Shown: positions 52,045-60,998, counted from the stretch's first letter. The stretch is 64,000 bases of DNA from DASPKM01 sp035628135 (GCA_035628135.1 DASPKM010000014.1:1-64000); one strand, 5' to 3'. Numbers and translations: made by a program. The notes: a model not told the origin generated them from the letters alone.

Positions 52045-52108
52045 CAAATTCAATAAATAATGATTAATGATTATTGATTATTGATTATTGATTATTGATT
52101 ATTGATTA
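52045..52108. repeat. TGATTAT tandem repeat between convergent operons
   Basis: The spacer holds about seven copies of a 7-base unit (ATTGATT), with a start TAATGATTAATGATTATTG. It lies between the ends of the MoeZ-like and ilvA genes. It is highly regular but self-complementary only in part (AATAATCA with TGATTATT). Confidence 0.75.
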
Positions 52109-53365
52109 TTAAACTAAATACCCGAACAGGTTGTCATTCTTGTTCAACTCTGTATAGTTGATATTATGGCTATTTAGATTTTGCAACAGCAGCTCGTAAT
52201 CGTCCCGGCTCTGGAGCTCGATGCCTACCAGGGCCGGGCCGGTTTCTTTGTTATGCTTTTGCATGTACTCGAATCTTGTAATATCGTCGTCAGGGCCAAG
52301 CACGTGGTTTACAAATTCTTTTAATGCACCGGGCCGCTGTGCAAAGCGGATGAGGAAATAATGTTTCAATCCTTCGTATTGCAACGAGCGCTCCTTGATC
52401 TCCTGCATGCGGTCGATGTCGTTGTTGCTGCCACTCACAATACATACAACGTTACTTCCCCTGATGGCCTCGGCGTAATCGTCCAATGCTGCTATCGATA
52501 AGGCCCCGGCCGGTTCCACCACTATCGCGTCTTCATTATACAATTTTAAAATGGTAGAGCAGACTTTTCCCTCGGGCACCAGGTGCATATCGTCCAGGAC
52601 ATCCTTACAAATAGAAAATGTGATATCGCCTACCCTTTTCACGGCGGCGCCATCCACAAACCGGTCGATGCAATCCAATGTTACCGGCTCTCCTGCCTTC
52701 AATGCACTGAACATCGAAGGAGCACCTTCGGGTTCCAGTCCTATGATGGTTGTTTTAGGAGAAAACAATTTGAAATAACTGCCAACGCCCGCGCTCAACC
52801 CGCCTCCACCTACCGGGATAAATAAATAATCCACCTGTGGCTGGTCTTCCAGTATTTCCACCCCCACCGTTCCCTGCCCTTCAATGATGCGGTAATCATC
52901 GAAGGGTGGAATGAAGTACATGCCATTTTCCTCGGTAAACCTCCGGGCAGCTGCGGCGCAATCGTCGAACGTATCACCCACCAGCCTGATCTCGATATTC
53001 TTTTCACCGAACATGCGCGTCTGGTTTACTTTCTGATTGGGCGTGATCACGGGCATGAACACCACGCCATGGATGTTCAGCTTCCTGCACGAATACGCGA
53101 ACCCCTGCGCATGATTGCCCGCGCTGGCGCATACAACGCCTTGTTGCAATTGCGCGGAAGAAAGGCTGCACATCATGTTGTATGCCCCTCTTAATTTATA
53201 GGAGCGTACCACCTGCAGGTCTTCTCTTTTCAAATACACATTGCATTGGTATTTTTTAGAGAGGCCGTGATTGTAAGTTAGCGGTGTTCTGTTCACCACT
53301 TTATGCAATCGCCCGGCGGCTGCGTGAAAGTCCAGCGAAACGGGAGTATTGATCGTGGATTTCAT
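52109..53365 (-). CDS. ilvA: Threonine ammonia-lyase, biosynthetic
   Basis: A 418-residue PLP enzyme that makes 2-oxobutanoate, the entry to isoleucine. The PLP Lys is in REDLQVVRSYKLRGAYNMMC, the phosphate loop in FIPVGGGGLSAGVGS, and CASAGNHAQGFAYSC is the family signature. A C-terminal ACT-like domain (HYFLIRFAQRPGALKEFVNHVLGPDDDITRFEY) is present in one copy, the short type. It is the last gene of the minus-strand ilv operon. It follows ilvC by eight bases. Confidence 0.95.
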   Translation of the reverse strand: MKSTINTPVSLDFHAAAGRLHKVVNRTPLTYNHGLSKKYQCNVYLKREDLQVVRSYKLRGAYNMMCSLSSAQLQQGVVCASAGNHAQGFAYSCRKLNIHGVVFMPVITPNQKVNQTRMFGEKNIEIRLVGDTFDDCAAAARRFTEENGMYFIPPFDDYRIIEGQGTVGVEILEDQPQVDYLFIPVGGGGLSAGVGSYFKLFSPKTTIIGLEPEGAPSMFSALKAGEPVTLDCIDRFVDGAAVKRVGDITFSICKDVLDDMHLVPEGKVCSTILKLYNEDAIVVEPAGALSIAALDDYAEAIRGSNVVCIVSGSNNDIDRMQEIKERSLQYEGLKHYFLIRFAQRPGALKEFVNHVLGPDDDITRFEYMQKHNKETGPALVGIELQSRDDYELLLQNLNSHNINYTELNKNDNLFGYLV

Positions 53366-53373
53366 AAAAAAAT

Positions 53374-54465
53374 TTAGGCTGTTTCGGCTAATGCTTCTTT
53401 CGATACAGTTTTTTCTGCCGGCTGGTTCTCGGGCCGTAGGCTCCTGACCGTTTTACCGGCCTGCCACAATTCGCTTTCGCGCAATTCTTTCAATTCCTGC
53501 TCCAGCTTTTCGCGGTAGTCGGCCTTGCCATTGCTTTCTATGCTGCGTGCGGCTTCCTTGCCGGCTGCAACACTATCATATAATTCGGTGAACACGGGCA
53601 AGGTGGCATCACGGAAGCGCTTCCACCAATCCAACGCGCCGCGCTGTGCGGTAGTGGAACAATTGGCATACATCCAATCCATACCGTTTTCGGCAACCAA
53701 TGGCATCAATGATTGTGTTAGCTCTTCTACGGTTTCATTGAACGCTTCGGAGGGCGAATGGCCTTTCTTGCGCAGCACTTCATATTGCGCCGCAAAAATT
53801 CCTTGTATAGCGCCCATTAACGTACCGCGTTCGCCGGTAAGGTCACTGTACACTTCTTTCCTGAAATCTGTTTCGAACAAATAACCGCTGCCAATGGCAA
53901 TGCCCAATGCAACCACTCTTTCAAATGCGCGGCCGGTTGCGTCCTGGTAAATGGCATAACTGCTGTTCAGCCCGCGGCCCTGCAAAAACATGCGACGCAG
54001 GGAAGTACCAGATCCTTTCGGCGCTACCAGGAATACGTCCACATCCGGAGGCGGAACAATACCGGTTTGATCATTGTAAGTAATGCCGAATCCGTGAGAA
54101 AAATACAAGGCCTTGCCCGGCGTGAGGTATTGCTTAACTGTGGGCCACAATTGTATTTGTGCCGCATCGCTCAGCAGGTAGCAGATAATGGTGCCGCGTT
54201 CCAGCGCTTCCTCTATTTCAAACAAAGTTTCACCGGGAATAAAGCCATCGCGCACTGCTTTGTCCCAGCTTTTTGAATTCTTGCGCTGTCCTACAATGAC
54301 ATTGATGCCATTGTCCTGTTGGTTCAATGCCTGTCCCGGTCCCTGCACGCCGTATCCTATCACGGCCACTGTTTCAATTTCCAATACTTTCCTTGCCTTT
54401 GCAAGAGAGAATTCTTCGCGGGTAACGACATTTTCCTCTACCCCACCGAAATTTAATTTTGCCAT
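53374..54465 (-). CDS. ilvC: Ketol-acid reductoisomerase
   Basis: A 363-residue enzyme for the second step of valine/isoleucine synthesis. The NADPH loop is VAVIGYGVQGPGQALNQQDNGINVIVGQRKNSKSWDKA, and metal-binding residues lie in DLTGERGTLMGAIQGIFAAQYEVL and the C-terminal GALDWWKRFRDATLPVF region. The coenzyme loop with GQRKNSKSWD suggests NADPH use. The C-terminal 35 residues are a charged tail with no known function (RSLRPENQPAEKTVSKEALAETA). A spacer with repeats separates it from ilvN. Confidence 0.94.
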   Translation of the reverse strand: MAKLNFGGVEENVVTREEFSLAKARKVLEIETVAVIGYGVQGPGQALNQQDNGINVIVGQRKNSKSWDKAVRDGFIPGETLFEIEEALERGTIICYLLSDAAQIQLWPTVKQYLTPGKALYFSHGFGITYNDQTGIVPPPDVDVFLVAPKGSGTSLRRMFLQGRGLNSSYAIYQDATGRAFERVVALGIAIGSGYLFETDFRKEVYSDLTGERGTLMGAIQGIFAAQYEVLRKKGHSPSEAFNETVEELTQSLMPLVAENGMDWMYANCSTTAQRGALDWWKRFRDATLPVFTELYDSVAAGKEAARSIESNGKADYREKLEQELKELRESELWQAGKTVRSLRPENQPAEKTVSKEALAETA

Positions 54466-54495
54466 TGTTTTAATTTTTGATTTGTATGATTTTGG

Positions 54496-54562
54496 GATTG
54501 GTCATCTGGTCATCCAGTCATTAGGTCAATGACCCAATCACCTATTGACCCAATGACTTCTT
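54496..54562. repeat. Degenerate TCATC/AATGA inverted repeat between ilvN and ilvC
   Basis: The left arm reads GGTCATCTGGTCATCCAGTC and the right arm TATTGACCCAATGACTTC; they are roughly complementary around a short turn near TCAATGACCCAATC. It lies in a spacer inside the ilv operon. Confidence 0.65.
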
Positions 54563-55151
54563 ACATGGTAAATACTTCAGCCTGTTTATTCAGGTATTCA
54601 TTTTCTATCAATTCTTCGCCGGGCTCGGTTTGCTCGAACTCCTTCAACTTGTCGTGGAATCCGCTGCTGCCTTTGATGATAGCCACCCTGGCGCTGCGTA
54701 CAAATTCTATCAGCCCATAAGGCTCCAACACTTCCACGAGCCTATCGGTTTCCTCGCGGTGGCCGGTGGTTTCAAAAACGGTGTAATCTTTCCTGATCAC
54801 TACCGCTCTTGCGCCATATTCGCGCAGCAATCTTTCCACCTTTACTTTCTCTGCTATCTCGTCGGTGGAAACTTTATACAACGCCAACTCCTGCCAAACA
54901 ATTTCATCGCCGGTATTGTAATATGCTTTTAATACCTCTACCTGCTTTTCTATTTGCCGCGCCAGCTTTTTCACCACTTCCTCGGTTTCGTTAATGACAA
55001 TGGTGAACCGGTGTATGCCTTCTACCTCGGAAGGAGAAGTGTTCAGGCTAACGATGTTGATCTTTCTTCTCGAAAACAGGATAGCGATGCGATTCAGCAA
55101 CCCTACCTGGTTTTCGGTGTACACGGTGACGGTATATTCCTGTTTGCTCAT
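54561..55151 (-). CDS. ilvN: Acetolactate synthase small subunit
   Basis: A 196-residue regulatory subunit. The N-terminal ACT domain is YTVTVYTENQVGLLNRIAILFSRRKINIVSLN, which binds valine for feedback control in the family. The C-terminal domain RLLREYGARAVVIRKDYTVFETTGHREETDRLVEVLEPYGLIEFVRSARVAI is the small-subunit interaction region. It forms a complex with IlvB encoded 25 bases upstream. Confidence 0.94.
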   Translation of the reverse strand: MSKQEYTVTVYTENQVGLLNRIAILFSRRKINIVSLNTSPSEVEGIHRFTIVINETEEVVKKLARQIEKQVEVLKAYYNTGDEIVWQELALYKVSTDEIAEKVKVERLLREYGARAVVIRKDYTVFETTGHREETDRLVEVLEPYGLIEFVRSARVAIIKGSSGFHDKLKEFEQTEPGEELIENEYLNKQAEVFTM

Positions 55152-55175
55152 ACTTTATTTTTGTTTTGAGTCGTA

Positions 55176-56912
55176 CTACTTCAATCTTATTTCTGCTACG
55201 CTGCATCCCTGGGGCACCATCGGGAACACATTGTTTTCTTTGCCTACCATTACTTCCAGCAAATAAGCAGCGGGATGTTCGAGCATGATCTGCAAAGCCT
55301 GCCGCAACTTGCTTCGCTCCGAAACGCTTTGCCCTTCTATGCCATAGCCTTTTGCCACCATTACAAAATCAGGACTGGTGATGTCCACGAAAGAATAGCG
55401 GCGCTCATGGAACAGCTCCTGCCATTGCCTTACCATTCCCAGGAACTGGTTGTTCAACACCAATATTTTTACATTCACCTGGCTTTGCATGATGGTGCCA
55501 AGTTCCTGGATGGTCATTTGAAAACCGCCGTCGCCGATGATAGCGATCACAGGCCGCTCCGGCGAACCAAACTTTGCGCCTATCGCCGCGGGCAATGCAA
55601 AACCCATCGTGCCTAATCCGCCCGATGTAATGTTGCTGCGCGAATGATTGAACTGAGCATAGCGGCAGGCCACCATCTGGTGTTGTCCCACATCGGTCAC
55701 TACCACAGCCTCGCCATGGGTAAGTTCATTCAGCACGTCTATTACTTCACCCATGGTCAGTTGGTCGGCAACAGGATGCAATTCATTTTGAATGCAGGTT
55801 TCCTCTTCCTCCTGCCTGCAATACCTGAAACGGTCGAGCCATTGCGGGTAAACTTTTTGTTCCAGCATATCGGTGAGCAAGGGCAGTGTTTCCTTACAAT
55901 CGCCCCAAACCGCTACGGTGGTCTTTACGTTTTTATCTATTTCTGCGGGATCGATGTCGAGATGCACCACTTTGGCTTGCTTGGCATATTTATCCAACCG
56001 TCCTGTAACGCGGTCATCGAAGCGCATGCCGATCGCTATCAGCACATCACATTCATTGGTAAGTAGGTTGGGCCCATAATTGCCGTGCATACCGAGCATG
56101 CCGGCATTCAATGGATGGTCGGTTGGCAACGCACTTAGCCCGAGAATAGTCGATGCCGCGGGAATACCTGACTTTTCTATGAACCTGCGGAATTCTTTTT
56201 CGGCCTTGCCGAGTATTACGCCCTGCCCGAACACGACGAACGGGCGCTGTGCTTCATTGATCAGCTTTGCGGCCTGCATGATGTATTCCCTGCGCACGAT
56301 GGGTTTGGGACGATAGCTGCGTATGTGCTCGCATTTTTTATATCCCCCGTACTCGAATTTTTGCAGCTGCGCATTCTTGGTAATATCTATCAGCACCGGT
56401 CCCGGCCTTCCGCTTTTTGCAATGTAAAATGCCTTGGACAACACCGATGGTATTTCGGTGGCATCGGTTACCTGGTAATTCCATTTGGTGATGGGCGTGG
56501 TGATGTTGATGACATCAGTTTCCTGGAATGCATCGGTACCCAGCAAATGCGCAAACACCTGGCCGGTTATGCAAACTACCGGAGTGCTGTCTATCATGGC
56601 ATCCGCCAAACCTGTTACCAGGTTGGTAGCGCCGGGCCCGCTCGTGGCGAACACGATTCCGGTTTTTCCTGATGCGCGTGCATAACCCTGTGCCGCATGA
56701 ATAGCGCCTTGCTCGTGGCGCACCAGGATATGCTGCAACTGTTCGCGGTAGTCGAACAAGGCATCATAAATGGGCATGATGGCGCCGCCGGGATAGCCGA
56801 AAATAACGTCCACGCCCTCGGAAAGAAAAGCCTCCAATACAGCAACCGAACCAGTGATGGTAGTTGCTTGCTTTACTTCAGTTTTTTCGGCGGTTAATTC
56901 AAGTGTGTTCAT
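55176..56912 (-). CDS. ilvB: Acetolactate synthase large subunit
   Basis: A 578-residue thiamine-diphosphate enzyme that condenses pyruvate to acetolactate or acetohydroxybutyrate. The FAD/TPP landmarks are VDVIFGYPGGAIMPIYDAL, RHEQGAIHAAQGYARASG and IIGDGGFQMTIQELGTIMQSQVNVKILVLNNQFLGMVRQWQELF. The catalytic Glu lies in RHEQG. The N-terminal 19 residues are a short variable tail (MNTLELTAEKTEVKQATTI). It lies between ilvD (upstream) and ilvN, with a repeat-containing spacer before it. Confidence 0.96.
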   Translation of the reverse strand: MNTLELTAEKTEVKQATTITGSVAVLEAFLSEGVDVIFGYPGGAIMPIYDALFDYREQLQHILVRHEQGAIHAAQGYARASGKTGIVFATSGPGATNLVTGLADAMIDSTPVVCITGQVFAHLLGTDAFQETDVINITTPITKWNYQVTDATEIPSVLSKAFYIAKSGRPGPVLIDITKNAQLQKFEYGGYKKCEHIRSYRPKPIVRREYIMQAAKLINEAQRPFVVFGQGVILGKAEKEFRRFIEKSGIPAASTILGLSALPTDHPLNAGMLGMHGNYGPNLLTNECDVLIAIGMRFDDRVTGRLDKYAKQAKVVHLDIDPAEIDKNVKTTVAVWGDCKETLPLLTDMLEQKVYPQWLDRFRYCRQEEEETCIQNELHPVADQLTMGEVIDVLNELTHGEAVVVTDVGQHQMVACRYAQFNHSRSNITSGGLGTMGFALPAAIGAKFGSPERPVIAIIGDGGFQMTIQELGTIMQSQVNVKILVLNNQFLGMVRQWQELFHERRYSFVDITSPDFVMVAKGYGIEGQSVSERSKLRQALQIMLEHPAAYLLEVMVGKENNVFPMVPQGCSVAEIRLK

Positions 56913-56929
56913 ACAATAAGTTTTTATCC

Positions 56930-57014
56930 TACGAGGTCATTAAGTCATTGGGCCATTAGGTCATTAGGTCATTGCGCATTATAATTGACTTAATGACTCA
57001 ATGACTTAATGACT
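56930..57014. repeat. Degenerate TCATT/AATGA inverted repeat between ilvD and ilvB
   Basis: Left arm: about five copies of GGTCATTA-type units (56935-56975). Right arm: TTGACTTAATGACTCAATGA and on. The arms are nearly perfect reverse complements around GCGCATTATAA, so the transcript could form a long hairpin inside the operon. Confidence 0.75.
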
Positions 57015-58689
57015 ATTCATCAGTAATGCATCCCTCTGCTGCGTTCTTTACTGTTTTGGCATATTTGTATAGTACGCCCTTCTTTACTTTCAATTCAGGT
57101 TGCTGCCAGTACATCCGGCGCGCCGCGATCTCTTTCTCCGGAACATCCAGCACAATGGCATTTGACATAACATCGATGATGATCTTATCCCCATCTTTCA
57201 CCAACGCTATCAATCCACCATCGAATGCTTCGGGAGTGATATGTCCTACCACAAATCCATGCGTTCCGCCGCTGAACCTTCCATCGGTAATGAGCGCGAC
57301 GTTCTTTCCAAGTCCTGCGCCGATGATTGCAGCAGTAGGCTTCAGCATCTCTGGCATGCCCGGCGCGCCTTTGGGGCCAACATAGCGGATCACGACCACA
57401 TCACCTGATTGAACGCGGCCGTTTTGAATGCCTGCTATCAATTCAAACTCTCCATCGAATACTTTTGCGGGGCCTTCGAAACGTTCGCCTTCTTTACCAC
57501 TGATCTTCGCCACGCTTCCCTGCTCAGCGAGATTGCCGTACAGGATCTGTAAATGGCCGGTGGCCTTTACAGGGTGTTCAACAGGTAAAATGACCTGTTG
57601 CGTATTAAAATCGAGACCGGTTACCGCTGCGGCGTTTTCCGCAACTGTTTTGCCGGTCACAGTCAGGCAATCGCCGTGCAGGTATCCTTTTTCCATTAAA
57701 TATTTCATCACCGCAGGCAGGCCTCCGTGCTGGTGCAGGTCCTGCATCAGGTATTTTCCGCTCGGTTTAAAATCTGCCAATACCGGAACTTTATTGCTGA
57801 TGCGCTGGAAATCGTCCTGCGAAAGCGGAACGTCCACGCTCCTGGCCATCGCTATCAGGTGCAACACCGCATTGGTGCTGCCGCCCAGCGCAATCACCAC
57901 CGTAATGGCATTTTCAAAGGCCTTCCTGGTCATGATATCGCCGGGCTTGATATCCTTTTCCAGCAGGAGCCGAATGGCTTTTCCCGCGGTTATGCATTCC
58001 TGTTGTTTCTCCTTGCTCAATGCGGGATTGGAGGAAGAGAAGGGAAGGCTCATGCCCAATGCCTCGATGGCCGATGCCATGGTATTGGCGGTGTACATGC
58101 CGCCGCAGGCGCCTGCCCCAGGACAGGAACCTTTTACAATGCATTTGAAATCTTCATCACTGATGGTGCCTGCTATTTTTTTGCCCAATGCTTCAAATGC
58201 TGAAACGATGTTGAGGTCTTCGCCCTTGTAATGGCCCGGCGCTATGGTGCCCCCATACACCATCAATGCAGGCCGGTTAAGCCTGCCCATGGCGATGACG
58301 GAACCGGGCATGTTCTTATCGCAACCCGGCAACGCTATCAATGCGTCGTAAAACTGCGCGCCGCAAACGGCTTCAATAGAATCTGCGATAATATCGCGGC
58401 TTACGAGCGAATAGCGCATGCCCTCCGTGCCGTTGCTGATGCCATCGCTTACGCCAATGGTATTGAAGATGAGTCCCACCAGATCGTTGTCCCACACACC
58501 TTGCTTTACAAGTTTGGCAAGGTCATTCAGGTGCATGTTGCAGGTATTGCCATCGTATCCCATGCTCACTATGCCCACCTGGGGTTTTTTCATATCCTCG
58601 TCTGTAAGGCCGATGCCATACAGCATGGCCTGCGCAGCTGGTTGCGTAATGTCCTGCGTGATGGTCCTGCTATATTTATTCAATTCCAT
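57013..58689 (-). CDS. ilvD: Dihydroxy-acid dehydratase
   Basis: A 558-residue Fe-S enzyme for the third step of valine/isoleucine synthesis. Cluster ligands are seen at MGYDGNTCNMHLND, LPGCDKNMPGS and GSCPGAGACGGMYTANTMASA; the C-terminal DGRFSGGTHGFVVGHITPEA is also conserved. The start abuts the stop of ilvE with no base between them. Its product is the 2-oxo acid that IlvE aminates. Confidence 0.96.
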   Translation of the reverse strand: MELNKYSRTITQDITQPAAQAMLYGIGLTDEDMKKPQVGIVSMGYDGNTCNMHLNDLAKLVKQGVWDNDLVGLIFNTIGVSDGISNGTEGMRYSLVSRDIIADSIEAVCGAQFYDALIALPGCDKNMPGSVIAMGRLNRPALMVYGGTIAPGHYKGEDLNIVSAFEALGKKIAGTISDEDFKCIVKGSCPGAGACGGMYTANTMASAIEALGMSLPFSSSNPALSKEKQQECITAGKAIRLLLEKDIKPGDIMTRKAFENAITVVIALGGSTNAVLHLIAMARSVDVPLSQDDFQRISNKVPVLADFKPSGKYLMQDLHQHGGLPAVMKYLMEKGYLHGDCLTVTGKTVAENAAAVTGLDFNTQQVILPVEHPVKATGHLQILYGNLAEQGSVAKISGKEGERFEGPAKVFDGEFELIAGIQNGRVQSGDVVVIRYVGPKGAPGMPEMLKPTAAIIGAGLGKNVALITDGRFSGGTHGFVVGHITPEAFDGGLIALVKDGDKIIIDVMSNAIVLDVPEKEIAARRMYWQQPELKVKKGVLYKYAKTVKNAAEGCITDE

Positions 58690-59580
58690 TTATGCTACGC
58701 TTAATGATTGCAGTGATTGTTCTCTTACCAAATATTGATAGGCTTCCTGCACCTGTTTACCCAAAGACTGGTTCCAGCTTTTGGCGAGTTTTTTTCCATC
58801 TACCGACTCAATGCCCACGATCTCGGCGCCGGTACCGCAATAGAATGCACTATCGGCATTGTATAAGCGATCAGGCAAATACCTTCCTTCTTCACAGGGT
58901 ATTCCCAGTTCTTCACACAGTTCGATTACAGTAGCGCGGGTTATACCCGGAAGAATATGGCCTTTGGACGGCGTGAACAGCTTGCCGTCCTTTTCAAAGA
59001 ACAGGTTAGCTCCTGGTCCTTCGGCAAGAAAGCCTTCATGGTCCAGCAACAACGCTTCGTCATAACCTTTTTGCTTTGCCTCCATTACCGCAAGAATGGA
59101 GTTTACATAGTGGCCGCAGGTTTTTGCTTCTATCTTAACGGAGCGCGGATGCGGCCTGCACAACGATGAGCTGTGCAAGCGCAATAGTTTTTCGCCGAGA
59201 TAACCTTTCCATTCCCAGGCGCCGATGAATAAAAATGATTGATGCCCATTGGTGAGCGACATATTGGGGCCGCATACCACCAACGGCCGGATGTATGCTT
59301 CCGTGAACCCATTGCAATTAAGCACATCGTACGTAAGGTGCGTCATTTGCTCGGCCGTGTACTCAAATGGGATATGCAGCAACTCGCACGAGCGGATGAG
59401 CCGCTCATAATGCTCTTTCGGTTTAAAGATGCGCGGGCCATACCTGGTCTGGTAAGAGCGGATGCCTTCGAACACGCCGTAGCCGTAATGCAGTGTTTGC
59501 ATGTACAAATCGACCTGCGCTTCGGTTGCTTTTTGCATGCGCCCGTTATAATAGACAATAGTATTTTCTGTGTAGTACAT
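58690..59580 (-). CDS. ilvE: Branched-chain amino acid aminotransferase
   Basis: A 296-residue class IV PLP aminotransferase for the last step of Val/Ile/Leu synthesis. The N-terminal DLYMQTLHYGYGVFEGIRSY and the PLP-lysine motif IEAKTCGHYVNSILAVMEAK, plus GYDEALLLDHEGFLAEGPGANLFFEKDGKL and GITRATVIELCEELGIP, are family features. It is the first structural gene of the ilv operon, preceded by an Ile/Val leader peptide and terminator. Confidence 0.95.
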   Translation of the reverse strand: MYYTENTIVYYNGRMQKATEAQVDLYMQTLHYGYGVFEGIRSYQTRYGPRIFKPKEHYERLIRSCELLHIPFEYTAEQMTHLTYDVLNCNGFTEAYIRPLVVCGPNMSLTNGHQSFLFIGAWEWKGYLGEKLLRLHSSSLCRPHPRSVKIEAKTCGHYVNSILAVMEAKQKGYDEALLLDHEGFLAEGPGANLFFEKDGKLFTPSKGHILPGITRATVIELCEELGIPCEEGRYLPDRLYNADSAFYCGTGAEIVGIESVDGKKLAKSWNQSLGKQVQEAYQYLVREQSLQSLSVA

Positions 59581-59600
59581 AGTTATATTTTTTGCGGGCT

Positions 59601-59635
59601 AAAAAAAGCGGCCCGCCTCTGGGAGGCGGGCCGCT
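59601..59635 (-). terminator. Attenuator terminator of the ilv operon
   Basis: The minus strand forms a 13-bp G+C-rich stem AGCGGCCCGCCTC / GAGGCGGGCCGCT with loop CCA, followed by TTTTTT. It lies between the ilv leader and ilvE. CCTCCC in its left arm and loop can also pair with GGGAGG at the leader end (59674-59679). Confidence 0.93.
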
Positions 59636-59657
59636 GTATTTCGATTTTTAATTGGTA

Positions 59658-59765
59658 TTACATACAACTTTCACCTCCCTGGATTGCAGGAATAATAATA
59701 ATCACCACCACAATAATAATTGCAGCAAGACCTGTGATGATTGTATGAATTCCGCGATTCAGCAT
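59658..59765 (-). CDS. ilvL: Isoleucine/valine leader peptide of the ilv operon
   Basis: A 35-codon ORF with HTIITGLAAIIIVVVIIIIPAIQ: ten Ile and three Val codons, seven Ile in two runs around VVV. It sits directly upstream of a strong intrinsic terminator and about 20 bases after a predicted promoter. This is the arrangement of classic ilv leaders, which contain Leu, Val and Ile codons. Leucine codons are rare here (only two), so this leader would sense mainly isoleucine and valine. Confidence 0.85.
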   Translation of the reverse strand: MLNRGIHTIITGLAAIIIVVVIIIIPAIQGGESCM

Positions 59766-59782
59766 GAAGTGAGTTGCTAATA

Positions 59783-59813
59783 CGAATTTAGCGCCGCCTG
59801 CTAAAAAAACAAA
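59783..59813 (-). promoter_or_regulatory. Predicted promoter of the ilv operon
   Basis: On the minus strand TTTG (59813-59810), an exactly 19-base spacer and TAAATTCG (59790-59783) match TTTG-N19-TAnnTTTG with one mismatch. Transcription would start close to the leader-peptide ATG at 59765. Confidence 0.6.
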
Positions 59814-59836
59814 GAACTACGTGAAATATTTCCGAA

Positions 59837-59875
59837 GAATATTATAAGGTGGCAAGCATTCACCTTATAATATTC
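59837..59875 (-). terminator. Long AT-rich hairpin at the end of leuB
   Basis: GAATATTATAAGGTG and CACCTTATAATATTC form a perfect 15-bp stem around GCAAGCATT; its right arm includes the leuB stop. There is no U-tract, but the stem is long. It probably ends or stabilises the leu transcript before the ilv promoter. Confidence 0.65.
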
Positions 59876-60989
59876 AGATAATGGTCGATTTTCTCAGCTC
59901 GATATTTTCCTTATTGATACCAGGATGTATTTTATCGCACACATAATCACTGATCAGCTCACCGATGGTGCTGGTAAAATAAAAGTTCACCGTGTCAATG
60001 TCCTTACTTACGAAGCCGTTGCTTAGCGTCCATTCCACGCCGGCGCGCACCAGGCCTGCTTCTTCTTTCAGCCCGAAATACTCCAGCATCATGGCGGCCG
60101 ATAAAATGGCGCCTAGTGGATTGGCAATATCCTTGCCTGCGGCCTGCGGATAAGAACCATGAATGGGTTCGAACAAGGCCGAGCCGCTGCCGATAGATGC
60201 GGACGGCAGCAGTCCCAACGTTCCTGTTATCACACTGGCCTCATCGCTTAAAATATCGCCGAACATGTTTTCGGTCAGGATTACATCAAACTGGCCTGGA
60301 TTGAGAATGAGCTGCATGGCCGCATTGTCTACGAACAAAAAGCTCACTTTCACGTCAGGATATTGCGGGGCTATGTCCTGCACCACTTTCCGCCAGAGCC
60401 GTGATGTTTCCAATACATTGGCCTTATCTACCAACGTAAGCTTCTTTCTTCTTTGCTGCGCTTCCTTAAATGCCAGGTGTGCGATGCGTTCTATTTCGTG
60501 GCGGCTGTACACACAGCCATCGGATGCTTCAGTTTGTGCCTCGTTAATTTCTTTATGACCGAAATAAATACCTCCTGTCAACTCGCGGTAGATCACAAAG
60601 TCTACATCCTGCAGGTTCTTGGCTTTTAAAGGCGATAAGAAATTCAACGAGGGATAGGTAATCACAGGCCTTATGTTCGCAAAAAGCTGCAAAGTTTTGC
60701 GCAGCCTTAGCAAACCCTGCTCCGGCCTCACTTTGGCCGAAGGGTCGTTGTCATATTTGGGGTGGCCGATTGCGCCGAACAAAATGGCATCGCTTGCCAG
60801 GCACACTTCGATGGTCTTGTCGGGCAGGGGATTGCCGGTTTTATCGATGGCGTCGGCGCCCATGAGGCAATAAGTATAATGAAATGAATGTCCGAACTGG
60901 CGGGCAACGGCGTCCAGCACCTTTATCGCCTGCTGGGTTACTTCAGGACCGATGCCATCTCCCGGTATTACTGCAATGTGTTTTTCCAT
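59874..60989 (-). CDS. leuB: 3-isopropylmalate dehydrogenase
   Basis: A 371-residue NAD-dependent decarboxylating dehydrogenase of leucine synthesis. Landmarks are IAVIPGDGIGPEVTQQAIKVL, LLRLRKTLQLFANIRPV, DFVIYRELTGGIYFG and the NAD-binding FEPIHGSYPQAAGKDIANPLGAILSAAMML. It is the last gene of the leu operon, nine bases after leuD. Confidence 0.96.
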   Translation of the reverse strand: MEKHIAVIPGDGIGPEVTQQAIKVLDAVARQFGHSFHYTYCLMGADAIDKTGNPLPDKTIEVCLASDAILFGAIGHPKYDNDPSAKVRPEQGLLRLRKTLQLFANIRPVITYPSLNFLSPLKAKNLQDVDFVIYRELTGGIYFGHKEINEAQTEASDGCVYSRHEIERIAHLAFKEAQQRRKKLTLVDKANVLETSRLWRKVVQDIAPQYPDVKVSFLFVDNAAMQLILNPGQFDVILTENMFGDILSDEASVITGTLGLLPSASIGSGSALFEPIHGSYPQAAGKDIANPLGAILSAAMMLEYFGLKEEAGLVRAGVEWTLSNGFVSKDIDTVNFYFTSTIGELISDYVCDKIHPGINKENIELRKSTII

Positions 60990-60998
60990 ACAAAGGGT

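Noticed and set aside
52045..52108. CRISPR or attachment site
   Set aside because: Simple 7-base tandem repeat with no spacers and no integrase nearby.
57428..58231. 267-codon plus-strand ORF inside ilvD
   Set aside because: Antisense shadow of the dehydratase; composition reflects the complementary strand.
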